This document shows positions 26,765-35,691 of a stretch of 64,000 nt of DNA, one piece after another. Numbering within the stretch: the first letter of the stretch is position 1; each line of letters opens with the position of its first letter. A program made the translations under genes and the position numbers. The notes under the pieces are model-generated. The model ran no database searches. It had not been told where the DNA came from and saw nothing but the letters and a program-made list of their open reading frames with translations. This DNA comes from JALZOC01 sp035758845. GTDB taxonomy: Bacteria; Acidobacteriota; Vicinamibacteria; Vicinamibacterales; 2-12-FULL-66-21. The stretch lies in assembly GCA_035758845.1 (NCBI GenBank), contig DASTVZ010000140.1:9314-73313 (forward strand). Reading direction: 5' to 3'.

Positions 26765-28081
26765 ATGCCCACACCTGCATTCTCTACCGATCTCTACCAG
26801 CTGACGATGATGGCCGGCTATTTCAAACGGGGGATGCTCCCGATCCGGGCGACGTTCGAACTGTTCGTGCGCCGGCTGCCGCGCAATAGAGCCTACCTTG
26901 TTGCCGCCGGTCTCGATCAGGCGCTTGCGTATCTCGAAGCGCTGAGGTTTTCGAAAGACGACATCGACTGGCTCCAAAGCCAGTCCGCCTTTCGTCGTGT
27001 ACCGTCCGCATTCTTCGAGTACTTGAGCGGGTTTCGTTTCTCTGGCGACGTGTGGGCGATGCGCGAGGGCACACCGTTCTTTCCAATGGAACCGATCCTT
27101 CGAGTATCGGCGCCAATCGCGGAAGCGCAGCTCGTCGAGACAGCACTGCTCGCAATCCTGAATTTCCAGACCTCCATCGCCAGTAAGGGGGCAAGGATCG
27201 TCCATGCTGCGGGCGATCGACCGGTGATGGAATTCGGGGCGCGTCGCGCCCACGGGGTGGAGGCGGCGCTGCTCGCGGCTCGGGCGGCGTACCTCGCGGG
27301 GTGCGTCGGGACTTCATTTGTCGAAGCCGGCAGAACGTTTGGCATCCCTCTTTCCGGCACCATGGCCCACTCCTGGATTCTGGCCGCACCGTCGGAACAG
27401 GACGCGTTCATCTCGTACGCGGAGCTGTTCGATCAGCACACGGTGCTGTTGCTCGACACATTTGATGTCAACGCCGCGATGAAGACGCTGATCGACTCAG
27501 GGCTGCGGCCGGCAGGCGTCCGCATCGACAGCGGTGATCTCGCGGCCGCGTCCCGCTCCGTGCGCGATCGACTCGATCGCGCCGGGCTCACATCCACTCG
27601 CATCATCGTGAGCGGCGATCTTGATGAGTGGAAGATCGCGGAACTCGTGGAGTCGGGAGCGCCAATCGACACCTTCGCCGTTGGGACCGCACTCGCGACA
27701 TCGGACGATGCGCCAGCGCTGGGAGGCGTGTATAAGCTCGTCGAGCTCGAAGACCGTGGCCTCGTTCGCACAGTGATGAAACGCAGCGAAGGAAAGGCAA
27801 CGTGGCCGGGTGCGAAGCAGGTGTGGCGAGCCGAGCACGACAGCGTCGCAATCGGTGACCTCATTTCACTGCACGACGAGAAGCCGCCGTCGAGCGCGCA
27901 AGCCCTTCTCGAGCCGGTCATGCGCGATGGCCGGCGTGTCATGACGCGGTGGTCGCTCGAAGAGGCGAGGGGGTATTGCCGCCGGGCGACAGGAGAGCTG
28001 CCGCCACGACTGCGAGGGTTGTCGGTCGACGGCAGCTATCCAGTGGAACGAAGTCCCGGCCTGGCGATGCTCGTCGGTTAA
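26765..28081 (+). CDS. pncB: Nicotinate phosphoribosyltransferase
   Basis: NAD salvage enzyme that converts nicotinate and PRPP to nicotinate mononucleotide, with ATP coupling (438 aa). The start TDLYQLTMMAGYFKRG is the family signature. The conserved FGARRAHG and the loop SGTMAHSW (with the phosphorylatable His) are present, as are GVRIDSGDL and the DTFDV motif. It could supply nicotinate adenine dinucleotide precursors used by LarB, but the two genes lie 24 kb apart. Convergent with the DUF885 gene, 9 bp away. Confidence 0.95.
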   Translation: MPTPAFSTDLYQLTMMAGYFKRGMLPIRATFELFVRRLPRNRAYLVAAGLDQALAYLEALRFSKDDIDWLQSQSAFRRVPSAFFEYLSGFRFSGDVWAMREGTPFFPMEPILRVSAPIAEAQLVETALLAILNFQTSIASKGARIVHAAGDRPVMEFGARRAHGVEAALLAARAAYLAGCVGTSFVEAGRTFGIPLSGTMAHSWILAAPSEQDAFISYAELFDQHTVLLLDTFDVNAAMKTLIDSGLRPAGVRIDSGDLAAASRSVRDRLDRAGLTSTRIIVSGDLDEWKIAELVESGAPIDTFAVGTALATSDDAPALGGVYKLVELEDRGLVRTVMKRSEGKATWPGAKQVWRAEHDSVAIGDLISLHDEKPPSSAQALLEPVMRDGRRVMTRWSLEEARGYCRRATGELPPRLRGLSVDGSYPVERSPGLAMLVG

Positions 28082-28090
28082 GGCGCTGCG

Positions 28091-29434
28091 TTACTTCAAT
28101 CCCGACGGCAGACGCGGCGAGGAGATGAGCCGTTCGAATTCCGCCCACCGTTTCTCCGGAGCATCCGCACTTCCACCGCGCGATTCGATGTACCGCCGGA
28201 CCATGTCCTTCCCGAGGTTGTAGTTGATCACGTAGCTGCGATATTGATCGAAGAATTTCACGCGCTGCACGGCCCTATCGTGCTGCATCAATGCGTAGCG
28301 CTCGAGCCACGCGGCCGCCTGTGGCGCATCGGTTTGTTTATTGATGTACCTTCGCGCCGCCTCGTTTCCGGCGTACGAAAGCTGATCGACCAGCGACTGC
28401 ACCTCGTAGTATTCGGCCGCGCGCGCCGGGTCCAGGTCTGCCAGGGGAAAGAGCACCGTACGTTCGAATTCCACTCGTTCCTTCCCGGGGAACGCGACTG
28501 CAATGCCGAAATTCGCAGTGCCCTCTGCGATCAGCGATTGCGGCGAGAACAGCGGGTAAACGGAAAACTCGATCCATCCGCGATCCTTCCCGAGATTCTT
28601 TTCGAGGAGAACGTTGTAGACGTGGTGCCCCGGGTAGCCCTCGTGGCACGCAAGATCGATCGCCCGATCGATGAAGATTGGCAAGTCGGTGTTGACTTGA
28701 ATCAGGCTGCGATAGCCGCCTTGATACCAGTTGTAGCCACTCCATGATTTGTTGGTGACGTACTCGACCGTGAATCGTTCGTCCGCAGGCAGCTTGATGT
28801 GTGCCAGTGTTCGCTCCCGGCACGCCTGAATCGCGCGCTGAAAAACCGGATCCAGTTTGTCGCGCGGGATCACGAACGAGCGTCGAAAGGCGTCGTAACG
28901 CTCGACGAGTGGCCCCGACCCGGGAAACCGTTTCTCCAGCCGATTGAGAATCTCCTGAAAGTGCGATTCCGGAAATGTCGGCGCGACTGCGTCATACAAC
29001 GCCCGCGATTCGTCGTCGAATGACAGCCGCTCGCCCTTGAGCATTCGCACCCGTGCGGAAAGCGCCGATAGCTGCCGCCTGAGATACTGCACCCGAAGCT
29101 GCATCATCTCGTCGTCGCCGCCAGACGGCGACGATCGCATCGAGTTACGCTCGCGGCCAATGTCCGCAATCAGTGCCTGTGCGCGAGCGGCGACGCTATC
29201 GAGGTCCATCTTGGCGGCCGACGCGTCCTTCTTCCATTCCGGCGGCCCATAGTACGCATCCACGTAGTCGGCGTCGTGCTGACCAAGTGCGAGCACGAGC
29301 TTTACGTACTGCTCGGCGATTCTGTCCATCGCACTGCCCTTCGTGCCCTGTGCTGCGCCTGAGCGGGCGTTCGCCCCGAAATTGATGGCGCCGGACGCAA
29401 CGACGCAGCATGCCGCCAGAATGACGGTTCTCAT
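28091..29434 (-). CDS. DUF885 family secreted metallopeptidase-like protein
   Basis: 447 residues from ATG 29434, where a signal peptide begins (MRTVILAACCVVASGAINF). DUF885 proteins are M32-like/gluzincin relatives. The zinc motif is seen as ACHEGYPGHHVYN (two His and Glu), with the third ligand Glu in SLIAEGTANFG. The conserved C-terminal GNEAARRYI and YRSYVINYNLGKDMV are present. Substrate unknown. The start overlaps the divergent VTT-gene region, so the two share a promoter zone. A longer frame to 29524 exists but lacks a signal peptide. Confidence 0.88.
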   Translation of the reverse strand: MRTVILAACCVVASGAINFGANARSGAAQGTKGSAMDRIAEQYVKLVLALGQHDADYVDAYYGPPEWKKDASAAKMDLDSVAARAQALIADIGRERNSMRSSPSGGDDEMMQLRVQYLRRQLSALSARVRMLKGERLSFDDESRALYDAVAPTFPESHFQEILNRLEKRFPGSGPLVERYDAFRRSFVIPRDKLDPVFQRAIQACRERTLAHIKLPADERFTVEYVTNKSWSGYNWYQGGYRSLIQVNTDLPIFIDRAIDLACHEGYPGHHVYNVLLEKNLGKDRGWIEFSVYPLFSPQSLIAEGTANFGIAVAFPGKERVEFERTVLFPLADLDPARAAEYYEVQSLVDQLSYAGNEAARRYINKQTDAPQAAAWLERYALMQHDRAVQRVKFFDQYRSYVINYNLGKDMVRRYIESRGGSADAPEKRWAEFERLISSPRLPSGLK

Positions 29435-29522
29435 GGATCCCTCGTGGTTGAGCTTACTACTGCCACTGATATTCCACGATCTCCCCGGTGGCGGTGGTCC
29501 GGCGTTTGATACGACTGGCGTC

Positions 29523-30185
29523 ATGCGCGGGTTGTTCTATTCCTTCCTCGGATACTTTCTGACACCGCCGGGACTGGTGCTGCTTGCAGCCCTCGATTCC
29601 TCGATCGTGTTCTTTCTGCCACTTGGCATCGATTTCGTTCTCATTCTGCTCGTCGCGCGAAAGCCTGAGTTGTTCTGGTTGTATGCAGTTCTGGCCACGG
29701 TCGGATCGATGCTTGGCGCCGCGGGGACGTTCTGGATCGGACGAAAAGTCGGCGAACACGGATTGTCACGATTCGTGAAGCCGTCGCGGCTCAAACGCGT
29801 GCAAGAACGCGTCGGCACAAGTGCTGCCGTCACTGTCGGCGCACTCGCGATCATCCCTCCACCCTTTCCATTCACCGCGTTCGTGCTGACCAGCGGGGCA
29901 GGTCGTGTGAACGCCTGGACATTCTTCGTCACGCTCGGTGCCGTTCGGGCGATACGTTTTTTCGCTGAAGGCGCACTTGCGGCGCGCTATGGCAAAGGCA
30001 TCATCGGCTGGATGCAGTCCACGACCTTTACCGTCACCGTCGGCGTCGTTGCTGCCGTTGCTATCGTCGGAACTCTCGTGTCCGCCGTTGCCCTTTATCG
30101 CAGTTCGAAGCGGGGACCAGCGCACGCACCACGACGAGCGGCTCCGAACGGCGACCCGCGACCGACCCGGCGCGTCAGATCCTGA
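29523..30185 (+). CDS. VTT/DedA-like membrane protein (YqaA family)
   Basis: 220 residues, integral membrane, VTT (SNARE-associated) domain. Family marks are PPGLVLLAALDSSIVFFLPLGIDFVLI and the conserved GAAGTFWIGRKVGEHG ... PPPFPFTAFVLTSGAGRVN. I chose ATG 29523 because relatives start just before this segment and because earlier Mets (29421, 29433) would overlap the divergent DUF885 start. Roles in phospholipid scrambling or pH homeostasis are known for relatives. The 3' end overlaps the convergent VLRF1 gene by 11 bp. Confidence 0.78.
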   Translation: MRGLFYSFLGYFLTPPGLVLLAALDSSIVFFLPLGIDFVLILLVARKPELFWLYAVLATVGSMLGAAGTFWIGRKVGEHGLSRFVKPSRLKRVQERVGTSAAVTVGALAIIPPPFPFTAFVLTSGAGRVNAWTFFVTLGAVRAIRFFAEGALAARYGKGIIGWMQSTTFTVTVGVVAAVAIVGTLVSAVALYRSSKRGPAHAPRRAAPNGDPRPTRRVRS

Positions 30186-31326
30186 ATCTGAGCAGGGCAG
30201 CCACTCCTCCGTACTCAGAGAGCAATTCAGGATCTTCGATGAACGTAACCCGGGCGGATGTTTGCTTCGCCTTTGCAATGAGTTCGTCGGCAAGCCGGAC
30301 AACCTCCGGCTGTGTCGAAGCGGGTTCTCCTGCAGAGGTTGACTCGAGTACAGGCTCCCGAATCGTGGCCTCATTCGCGGTGCCGATTGCCGTACCCACT
30401 GGGACAGGTTCCATCCGCCGCAAGTCTGCGGTGATGAGCAACTCTTCGACTTGACCCTTGATCAGCGCTGCGAGCGTGTCTTCCGGGCCGACCACGGCCA
30501 GTGCCCCGGCGCGGTAGGCGCCGATGGCGGCAGCGACTTTTTCGCGATCGGTCTTGGCATTTACCTTCCGCATCGCTTCCGTGGATGCTTTTAGCAGGTC
30601 AGCCGCCGCGGCGTGTGCTTCGACCCGGATGTGATCGACGACTTTTTCCGCCAGAGGCTTCGGTAACTGCTCGCGCAGGAGGGGAAGTGTCACTTCATCG
30701 CACGAAATCAGAACGTGCGTGATTCCTTCATCCTGAACCACACGGTCGAGTGCAGCGACGACTTCCTTGACGTGCTGCAGATGGAAATTCTCGATGTGTC
30801 GCTGATAACGCGCCTGCGACGATCCGCCCTGTGATGTTCCTTTCGTCTTGACGTTTTTTACTTCTCGAGCCGCGACCAGCTCACCTGCCGAGATGACGAG
30901 AATGTGGGCGGTGTTCGTGTCGGTGACGAGGGCGGCGTACCGAGGGGACTGCGACTCGAGGCGCGCAAGCGGATACAGGTGGGGACGATCGCCGATGTGA
31001 AGAGCGTGCTGTGGAACGACGCCCGGCGACTGAATCGTCTCGAACAGGTCTCCGGCCGAGCATGCGAAAATGGCGACGCTGTTCGCTGAAGGATCCAGAT
31101 CGTTCTCGAGAAAACGAGCGATGCGTTCGATGTCGCTATCGAGGCTCTCGCGTTCAGGGGTGTTCACCGGGTACGTGCGGCTTCGTGCTTTCAGCTCTTT
31201 GCGGGTAAATGCCTGGTGCTGGTCTCGCCCACGTTGGTTCGGACGTGTATCCAGATAGAGGCTCACGACGGGGTAAGGAGCGGGTTCAAATGCGGCGAGC
31301 CGGTCGAGCTGTTCAGTCAGCGACAT
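30175..31326 (-). CDS. Vms1/ANKZF1-like peptidyl-tRNA hydrolase (bacterial VLRF1/baeRF family)
   Basis: 383 residues related to eRF1-type release factors. A GGQ-like catalytic loop is seen as GGSSQARYQRH, with the Gln expected to reach the peptidyl-tRNA ester. After it come an AAALDR...ITHVLISCDEVTLPLL central domain and a C-terminal L7Ae-like fold (GAYRAGALAVVGPEDTLAALIKGQVEELLIT). Relatives release stalled nascent chains on large ribosomal subunits. A strong GAGGAG ribosome site precedes ATG 31326. No rqcH is adjacent, so the link to ribosome quality control is from family knowledge only. Confidence 0.7.
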   Translation of the reverse strand: MSLTEQLDRLAAFEPAPYPVVSLYLDTRPNQRGRDQHQAFTRKELKARSRTYPVNTPERESLDSDIERIARFLENDLDPSANSVAIFACSAGDLFETIQSPGVVPQHALHIGDRPHLYPLARLESQSPRYAALVTDTNTAHILVISAGELVAAREVKNVKTKGTSQGGSSQARYQRHIENFHLQHVKEVVAALDRVVQDEGITHVLISCDEVTLPLLREQLPKPLAEKVVDHIRVEAHAAAADLLKASTEAMRKVNAKTDREKVAAAIGAYRAGALAVVGPEDTLAALIKGQVEELLITADLRRMEPVPVGTAIGTANEATIREPVLESTSAGEPASTQPEVVRLADELIAKAKQTSARVTFIEDPELLSEYGGVAALLRFRI

Positions 31327-31390
31327 ACTAAGTCTCCTCGTTCAGTTTTTTTGCTGTCGCGGATTGACCGCAAACCCTATGCCCATTAAG

Positions 31391-31485
31391 AAGGGAAAGC
31401 GCCTGCGGCCCGAGCGAGCGGCCGGAGGAAAGGGCCGCGAAGCGGCGCCCGCGAGCGAAAGCGCGTGGGGTGGGGTCCCACGCGC
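31391..31485 (+). repeat. Repeat A, copy 2
   Basis: Starts AAGGGAAAGCGCCTGCGGCC, and runs through the full-length GC-rich body to a terminal hairpin, GCGCGTGGGG 31461-31470 and TCCCACGCGC 31476-31485. Compared with copies 1 and 3 a T-A pair is replaced by G-C. It lies in the gap between the divergent VLRF1 and FAD-oxidoreductase genes, pointing towards the latter. Confidence 0.82.
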
Positions 31486-31568
31486 CGTAAGAAAAGGTAG
31501 ACTACGCTACGGTTCACAGCTCGAGCGTGGCGGTCGCGCTGAGCTGCCGCTCGAGGGCAAACGCTTTC

Positions 31569-32792
31569 ATGCCAATTCGCGACACCCCAATCTGGCTCGA
31601 TCGCTTTCCGAAAACCCGCCGTCCTTCATACCCGCGCTTCAAAGGAGATTCCGAAACCGACGTCGTCATCGTTGGCGGCGGGCTCACCGGATGCGCTTGC
31701 GCGTGGTCATTTGCGAATGCTGGCGTTCGCACGGCACTACTCGAATCGGAAACGCTAGGTCGTGGCGGGACCGGCGAATCCGTCGGCCTCATACGTGAGG
31801 ACTTCGACGCTTCGTTCCGAGAGACCGTCCAGGCGCACGGACTCAGAGCGTCGCGCACGATGTGGCACACGATGAGACGTGCGGCGTTGGACCTGGCGGC
31901 CGTGCTCCGACGGCTCGAGATTCGGTGCGACCTCCAGCCTTGCGATTTCCTGACGATCGCGCGCGCCGGTTCTGAAAACGGGCGGATGCTGACACGCGAG
32001 TATCAAAGTCGACGTGACGCGGGTCTGGAGCACAGTTGGCTGAAGCCGGCGGCATTGAAGCGCGAGACTGCCGTCGCAGGTGATGGCGCGATTCGCACAC
32101 ATGGATTCTCGATCGATCCCTATCGTGCATGCATAGGACTCTCTGCGACCGCGGTGTCGCGTGGCGCGGCCGTCTACGAGCACTCCCCCGTGCGCCGGAT
32201 TCGTGCGGGACGAAAAGGTGTGCAGGTCTCGACGGCAAACGGCACGCTCAAGGCGGAGGCCGTGATCGTCGCGACATCCGCCCCTCTCCAGGATCTGCGT
32301 GCGCTTCGTCGTCACATCAGCGTGTCGGACACCTATGCCGTCGTGACCCGCCAGCTACCGGCGGCGGTTCGTCGAGAACTCGGAAGCAGAGCCAGTGTCC
32401 TCCTCGACACCGAAGGACCGCCGCACACACTTCGATGGCTGAAGGACGATCGGGCATTGTTTGCCGGAGCCGATCAAGGGGCTGTTGCCGATCGTGGCCG
32501 CGACAAAGCGCTCGTTCAACGTGGCGGCCAGCTCATGTATGAACTGTCGGTGATGTATCCGGCGATTTCGGGACAGCCGGCCGAGTGGGCGTGGTCATCG
32601 AAGCATTACGAAAGTGTCGATCGGCTGCCGTTTGTGGGGCTGCATCGCAATTTTCCGCGTCATTTATTCGCTATGGCGCCCGGTCGGCATGGCGCCGCGT
32701 TTGCGTGGCTTGCTGCCCGGATCCTTCTGCGCCGCTACCAGAAGGAACCTGCCAAAGGGGACGATCTATTCGGCTTCTCCAGGGTTCTGTAA
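31569..32792 (+). CDS. FAD-dependent oxidoreductase (DAO family)
   Basis: 407 residues of the D-amino-acid/glycine oxidase (DAO) family. I chose ATG 31569 because the pre-Rossmann segment PIWLDRFPKTRRPSYPRFKGD resembles relatives starting shortly before the FAD motif. The dinucleotide motif VVIVGGGLTGCACAWSF is at ~32-48 and the C-terminal FAD contact region is FAMAPGRHGAAFAWLAARIL. Likely oxidises an amine or amino acid; the substrate is unknown. DUF1800 follows 72 bp later. Confidence 0.85.
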   Translation: MPIRDTPIWLDRFPKTRRPSYPRFKGDSETDVVIVGGGLTGCACAWSFANAGVRTALLESETLGRGGTGESVGLIREDFDASFRETVQAHGLRASRTMWHTMRRAALDLAAVLRRLEIRCDLQPCDFLTIARAGSENGRMLTREYQSRRDAGLEHSWLKPAALKRETAVAGDGAIRTHGFSIDPYRACIGLSATAVSRGAAVYEHSPVRRIRAGRKGVQVSTANGTLKAEAVIVATSAPLQDLRALRRHISVSDTYAVVTRQLPAAVRRELGSRASVLLDTEGPPHTLRWLKDDRALFAGADQGAVADRGRDKALVQRGGQLMYELSVMYPAISGQPAEWAWSSKHYESVDRLPFVGLHRNFPRHLFAMAPGRHGAAFAWLAARILLRRYQKEPAKGDDLFGFSRVL

Positions 32793-32864
32793 CGGCAAGT
32801 AACGACGGCGACCGCGGCCCTGTCTAAAAGAAGTTTGGCTGCTCACCTGGAGGGGAGGCGTATC

Positions 32865-34364
32865 ATGCCGGCGGGGAGCCCAACGATGCAGCAACGACGC
32901 GATCCGGTCGAACGAGAGCGCGTCCGACACGGCGAGCATGTCATCGAGCACCTGCTCCGCCGCGCCGGCTTCGGCGCTGGCCAGGATGAAATCGACGATT
33001 ACCTGGAGTTGGGGTTCTCGGCGGCTGTCCAGCAGCTGCTGAATTACGAGCGTGTCCCCGACGATGTCGACCAGTTGATTGGGTCGCCTGGTTACGTTGC
33101 CGTCACGGCGCGAGGACAGTTTCTTCCCCGCACCGTCATCAACGACTCGCGCCAGCGATGGCTGTTCCGCATGATTCATTCGCGTCGTCCTCTTCAAGAG
33201 AAGATGGCGCTCTTCTGGCATAACCACTTCGCGACCGCCTATACAAAGATTGCCGGCGCGCTCGGCGCTGAAGAAGGCGCGCGATACATGGCGGCGAAGC
33301 CGACCGAAGATCCGAATCAGGTCCGGGGACAGATCGAACTATTCCGTCAATACGCGGTCGGGAATTTCCGCGATCTGCTGCTCGCCGTAGCGAAGGATAC
33401 GGCGATGCTCGTGTGGCTTGACGGCCGGACGAACATCAAAGGACGACCACAGGAGAACTTTGCCCGCGAATTGATGGAGCTCTTCACCATGGGCGTCGAT
33501 ACGTTCGCCGAGACGGACGTGTATGCTGGCGCCCGCGTGTTCACCGGGTGGAACCTCGCGCGTCCGTCCAACGCGTACTACACGTTCAGCTACGTCGCGG
33601 CGCAGCACGACACAACCGCGAAGGAGTTCACCTTCCCAATCTACTCGAACGGCAGCAAGGTGATTCCCGCACGCTCCGCGGACGCTGGCATGCAGGACGG
33701 CGTTGATTTGATCAACGCGGTTGCCGGGCACCCAGCGACCGGACCGCGGCTCGCGAGAAAGCTCTATCAGTATTTCATCAGCGAAGTGTCGGAGCCAGAT
33801 TCTGGCCTCATCGCGAATCTCGCGAACACGTACTACCGAAGTGGCTTTGAGATGAAGCCGGTACTCCAGCAGCTGTTCACGTCCCCTCAGTTCGTCGCGG
33901 CGCAGAATCGCTATGCCCGATATTCCTGGCCCGCGGAGTTCGTGGCGCGATCGATCAAAGAAATCGGGTGGGTGGGGTTCTCTGTCAACGACGCGCTCGG
34001 ACCGATGTCGAACATGGGCCAGCAACTGTTCGAGCCGCCCGATGTCGCAGGCTGGGATCTCGGGGCCAACTGGTTTTCAAGCGGCGCCATGCTGACGCGC
34101 ATGAACTTCGCGTCGCAGCTGGCGACGAATCAGAGGTTCAACCTGCGCGACATCGCGCGCAGCGGACGGTCATCGCCGGACGCGCTCGTCTCGCTCATGC
34201 TCGATCGGTTGACGGCGGCGCCATTCGCGCGCGAACCATATCAGGCGCTCCTCGATTACGCGCGTGCAGGTACCGCGTGGACCGGCTCGGATGCGCAGTT
34301 GCTCGTCAAGGCGGCCGGCCTTGCGCACCTGATCGTCGGATCGGGCGATTACCAGCTCGTCTAG
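32865..34364 (+). CDS. DUF1800 family protein
   Basis: 499 residues of the DUF1800 family, typically paired with DUF1501 in Planctomycetes, Acidobacteria and Proteobacteria. Marks include VIEHLLRRAGFGAGQDEIDDY, MALFWHNHFATAYTKI, NFARELMELFTMGVDTFAETDVYAGARVFTGWN and the DVAGWDLGANWFSSGAM segment. No signal peptide is evident; exported partners are common. I chose ATG 32865 because GGAGGGGAGG lies just upstream. Function is unknown; a polysaccharide- or sulfate-related role has been suggested for the pair but is unproven. Confidence 0.9.
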   Translation: MPAGSPTMQQRRDPVERERVRHGEHVIEHLLRRAGFGAGQDEIDDYLELGFSAAVQQLLNYERVPDDVDQLIGSPGYVAVTARGQFLPRTVINDSRQRWLFRMIHSRRPLQEKMALFWHNHFATAYTKIAGALGAEEGARYMAAKPTEDPNQVRGQIELFRQYAVGNFRDLLLAVAKDTAMLVWLDGRTNIKGRPQENFARELMELFTMGVDTFAETDVYAGARVFTGWNLARPSNAYYTFSYVAAQHDTTAKEFTFPIYSNGSKVIPARSADAGMQDGVDLINAVAGHPATGPRLARKLYQYFISEVSEPDSGLIANLANTYYRSGFEMKPVLQQLFTSPQFVAAQNRYARYSWPAEFVARSIKEIGWVGFSVNDALGPMSNMGQQLFEPPDVAGWDLGANWFSSGAMLTRMNFASQLATNQRFNLRDIARSGRSSPDALVSLMLDRLTAAPFAREPYQALLDYARAGTAWTGSDAQLLVKAAGLAHLIVGSGDYQLV

Positions 34365-34375
34365 GGGGGACCAAC

Positions 34376-35641
34376 ATGGCCATCACCAGGCGCGAGTTCG
34401 TACGCGGCGGCGTGGCGGCGTTCACAGTCAGCTTTGCGGCGCCCGCCTTTCTATCGGATCTCGCGCGAGCGCAGGGGCGCTCTCGACAGAACCTCGTCGT
34501 TCTCTATCTGAGCGGCGGCAACGACTCGCTCAGCATGTTGATTCCCTACAACGATCCGGACTATCGCAGCCGGCGGCCGACGATCGCCATTCCTGCGGCC
34601 AATGTCCTCCAGATCGGGAGCGATCGGTCCGGCGTTGCGCTTGGTCTTCATCCTCGCCTGACGGGCCTTCGAACAATCTTCAACGCCGGCCGGCTGGCTT
34701 TCATTCAGCGCACCGGCTATGCGAATTCAAGCCGCTCGCATTTCGAAGGCACGGACATCTGGTCGACAGCCGATCCCCGCGTACCGCAGGGGAACGGGTG
34801 GCTCGGCCGATATCTCGATACGCTGCCGTCGCCGATCGATCCGCTTACCGGTTGGTCGACTGCCGGCACAATTCCACGCACGCTGCAGGCAAACCGGGTG
34901 GGCGTGCCGTCGATCCCGACGATTCAGGGTTACGCATTCGCGAGTCCGAACACCGGGACCGAAGTGCAGTACGCGCGCGACAGCGCGACGCGCATCGCCT
35001 CGCATCTCCCGGACGACCAACCGCATCTCGCCTTCGTGAATTCGTCGTCACAGGCGGCACTTGCGACTCTCGATCGAGTCGCCCAGGTTGGCACCTATGC
35101 GGCGAGCGTGACGTATCCGGCTAACGGATTCGGGCAGGCATTGCGCATGATCGCCGGCGCGATGGTGAAGGGCGTCGGCACCAAGGTGTTCTGGGTGCAG
35201 ACCGGTGGCTACGACACGCACGCGGCGCAGAACCCGAACCAGGCCAACGGTTCGTATACAACGCTGATGGCAACCTTGAACGACGGGGTGCTGGCGTTTT
35301 ACAGCGATCTACTGAATCAGGGATTGCTCAACGACACGCTCGTCCTGCAGTTCTCCGAGTTTGGCCGCCGCATCAACGAGAACGGCAGCCAGGGCACCGA
35401 CCACGGCGCGGCAAGTGTGATGATGGCGATTGGCGGCGGAGTGCGCGGCGGTATCTACGGCACCGCGGCGAACCTCCGCGGCACACCGGACAATCCAACG
35501 CTTGAAAACAGCGGGAACGACGTTCGCTACGAGACCGATTTTCGCTCGGTGTACGCGAAGGTCATCGATTCGTGGCTAGGCGGGGATTCCGTGTCTATTC
35601 TCGGCGCGAACTTTAGAGCGGGCGCGCCGGCGATCTTCTAA
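34376..35641 (+). CDS. DUF1501 family protein, Tat-exported
   Basis: 421 residues starting at ATG 34376, 12 nt after the DUF1800 stop. The N-terminus is a Tat signal (TRREFVRGG then a hydrophobic stretch to ~ residue 31). The mature part begins NLVVLYLSGGNDSLSMLIPYN, the DUF1501/sulfatase-like core, with TGGYDTHAAQN and SEFGRRINENGSQGTDHGAASVM (conserved metal/acidic residues). Function unknown; genetically linked to DUF1800 as usual. Confidence 0.9.
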   Translation: MAITRREFVRGGVAAFTVSFAAPAFLSDLARAQGRSRQNLVVLYLSGGNDSLSMLIPYNDPDYRSRRPTIAIPAANVLQIGSDRSGVALGLHPRLTGLRTIFNAGRLAFIQRTGYANSSRSHFEGTDIWSTADPRVPQGNGWLGRYLDTLPSPIDPLTGWSTAGTIPRTLQANRVGVPSIPTIQGYAFASPNTGTEVQYARDSATRIASHLPDDQPHLAFVNSSSQAALATLDRVAQVGTYAASVTYPANGFGQALRMIAGAMVKGVGTKVFWVQTGGYDTHAAQNPNQANGSYTTLMATLNDGVLAFYSDLLNQGLLNDTLVLQFSEFGRRINENGSQGTDHGAASVMMAIGGGVRGGIYGTAANLRGTPDNPTLENSGNDVRYETDFRSVYAKVIDSWLGGDSVSILGANFRAGAPAIF

Positions 35642-35691
35642 AGGTAGAAGGCAAACGGTAAAAGGCAAAAGGAAGTTCCCTTTTCCCTTTC
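35642..35691. repeat. Word-array hairpin between convergent DUF1501 and epimerase genes
   Basis: AAGGTAGAAGGCAAACGG and AAAGGCAAAAGGAA words (35642-35673) face TTCCCTTTTCCCTTTC (35675-35690). It follows directly after the DUF1501 stop and probably serves as a two-way transcription barrier. Confidence 0.6.
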
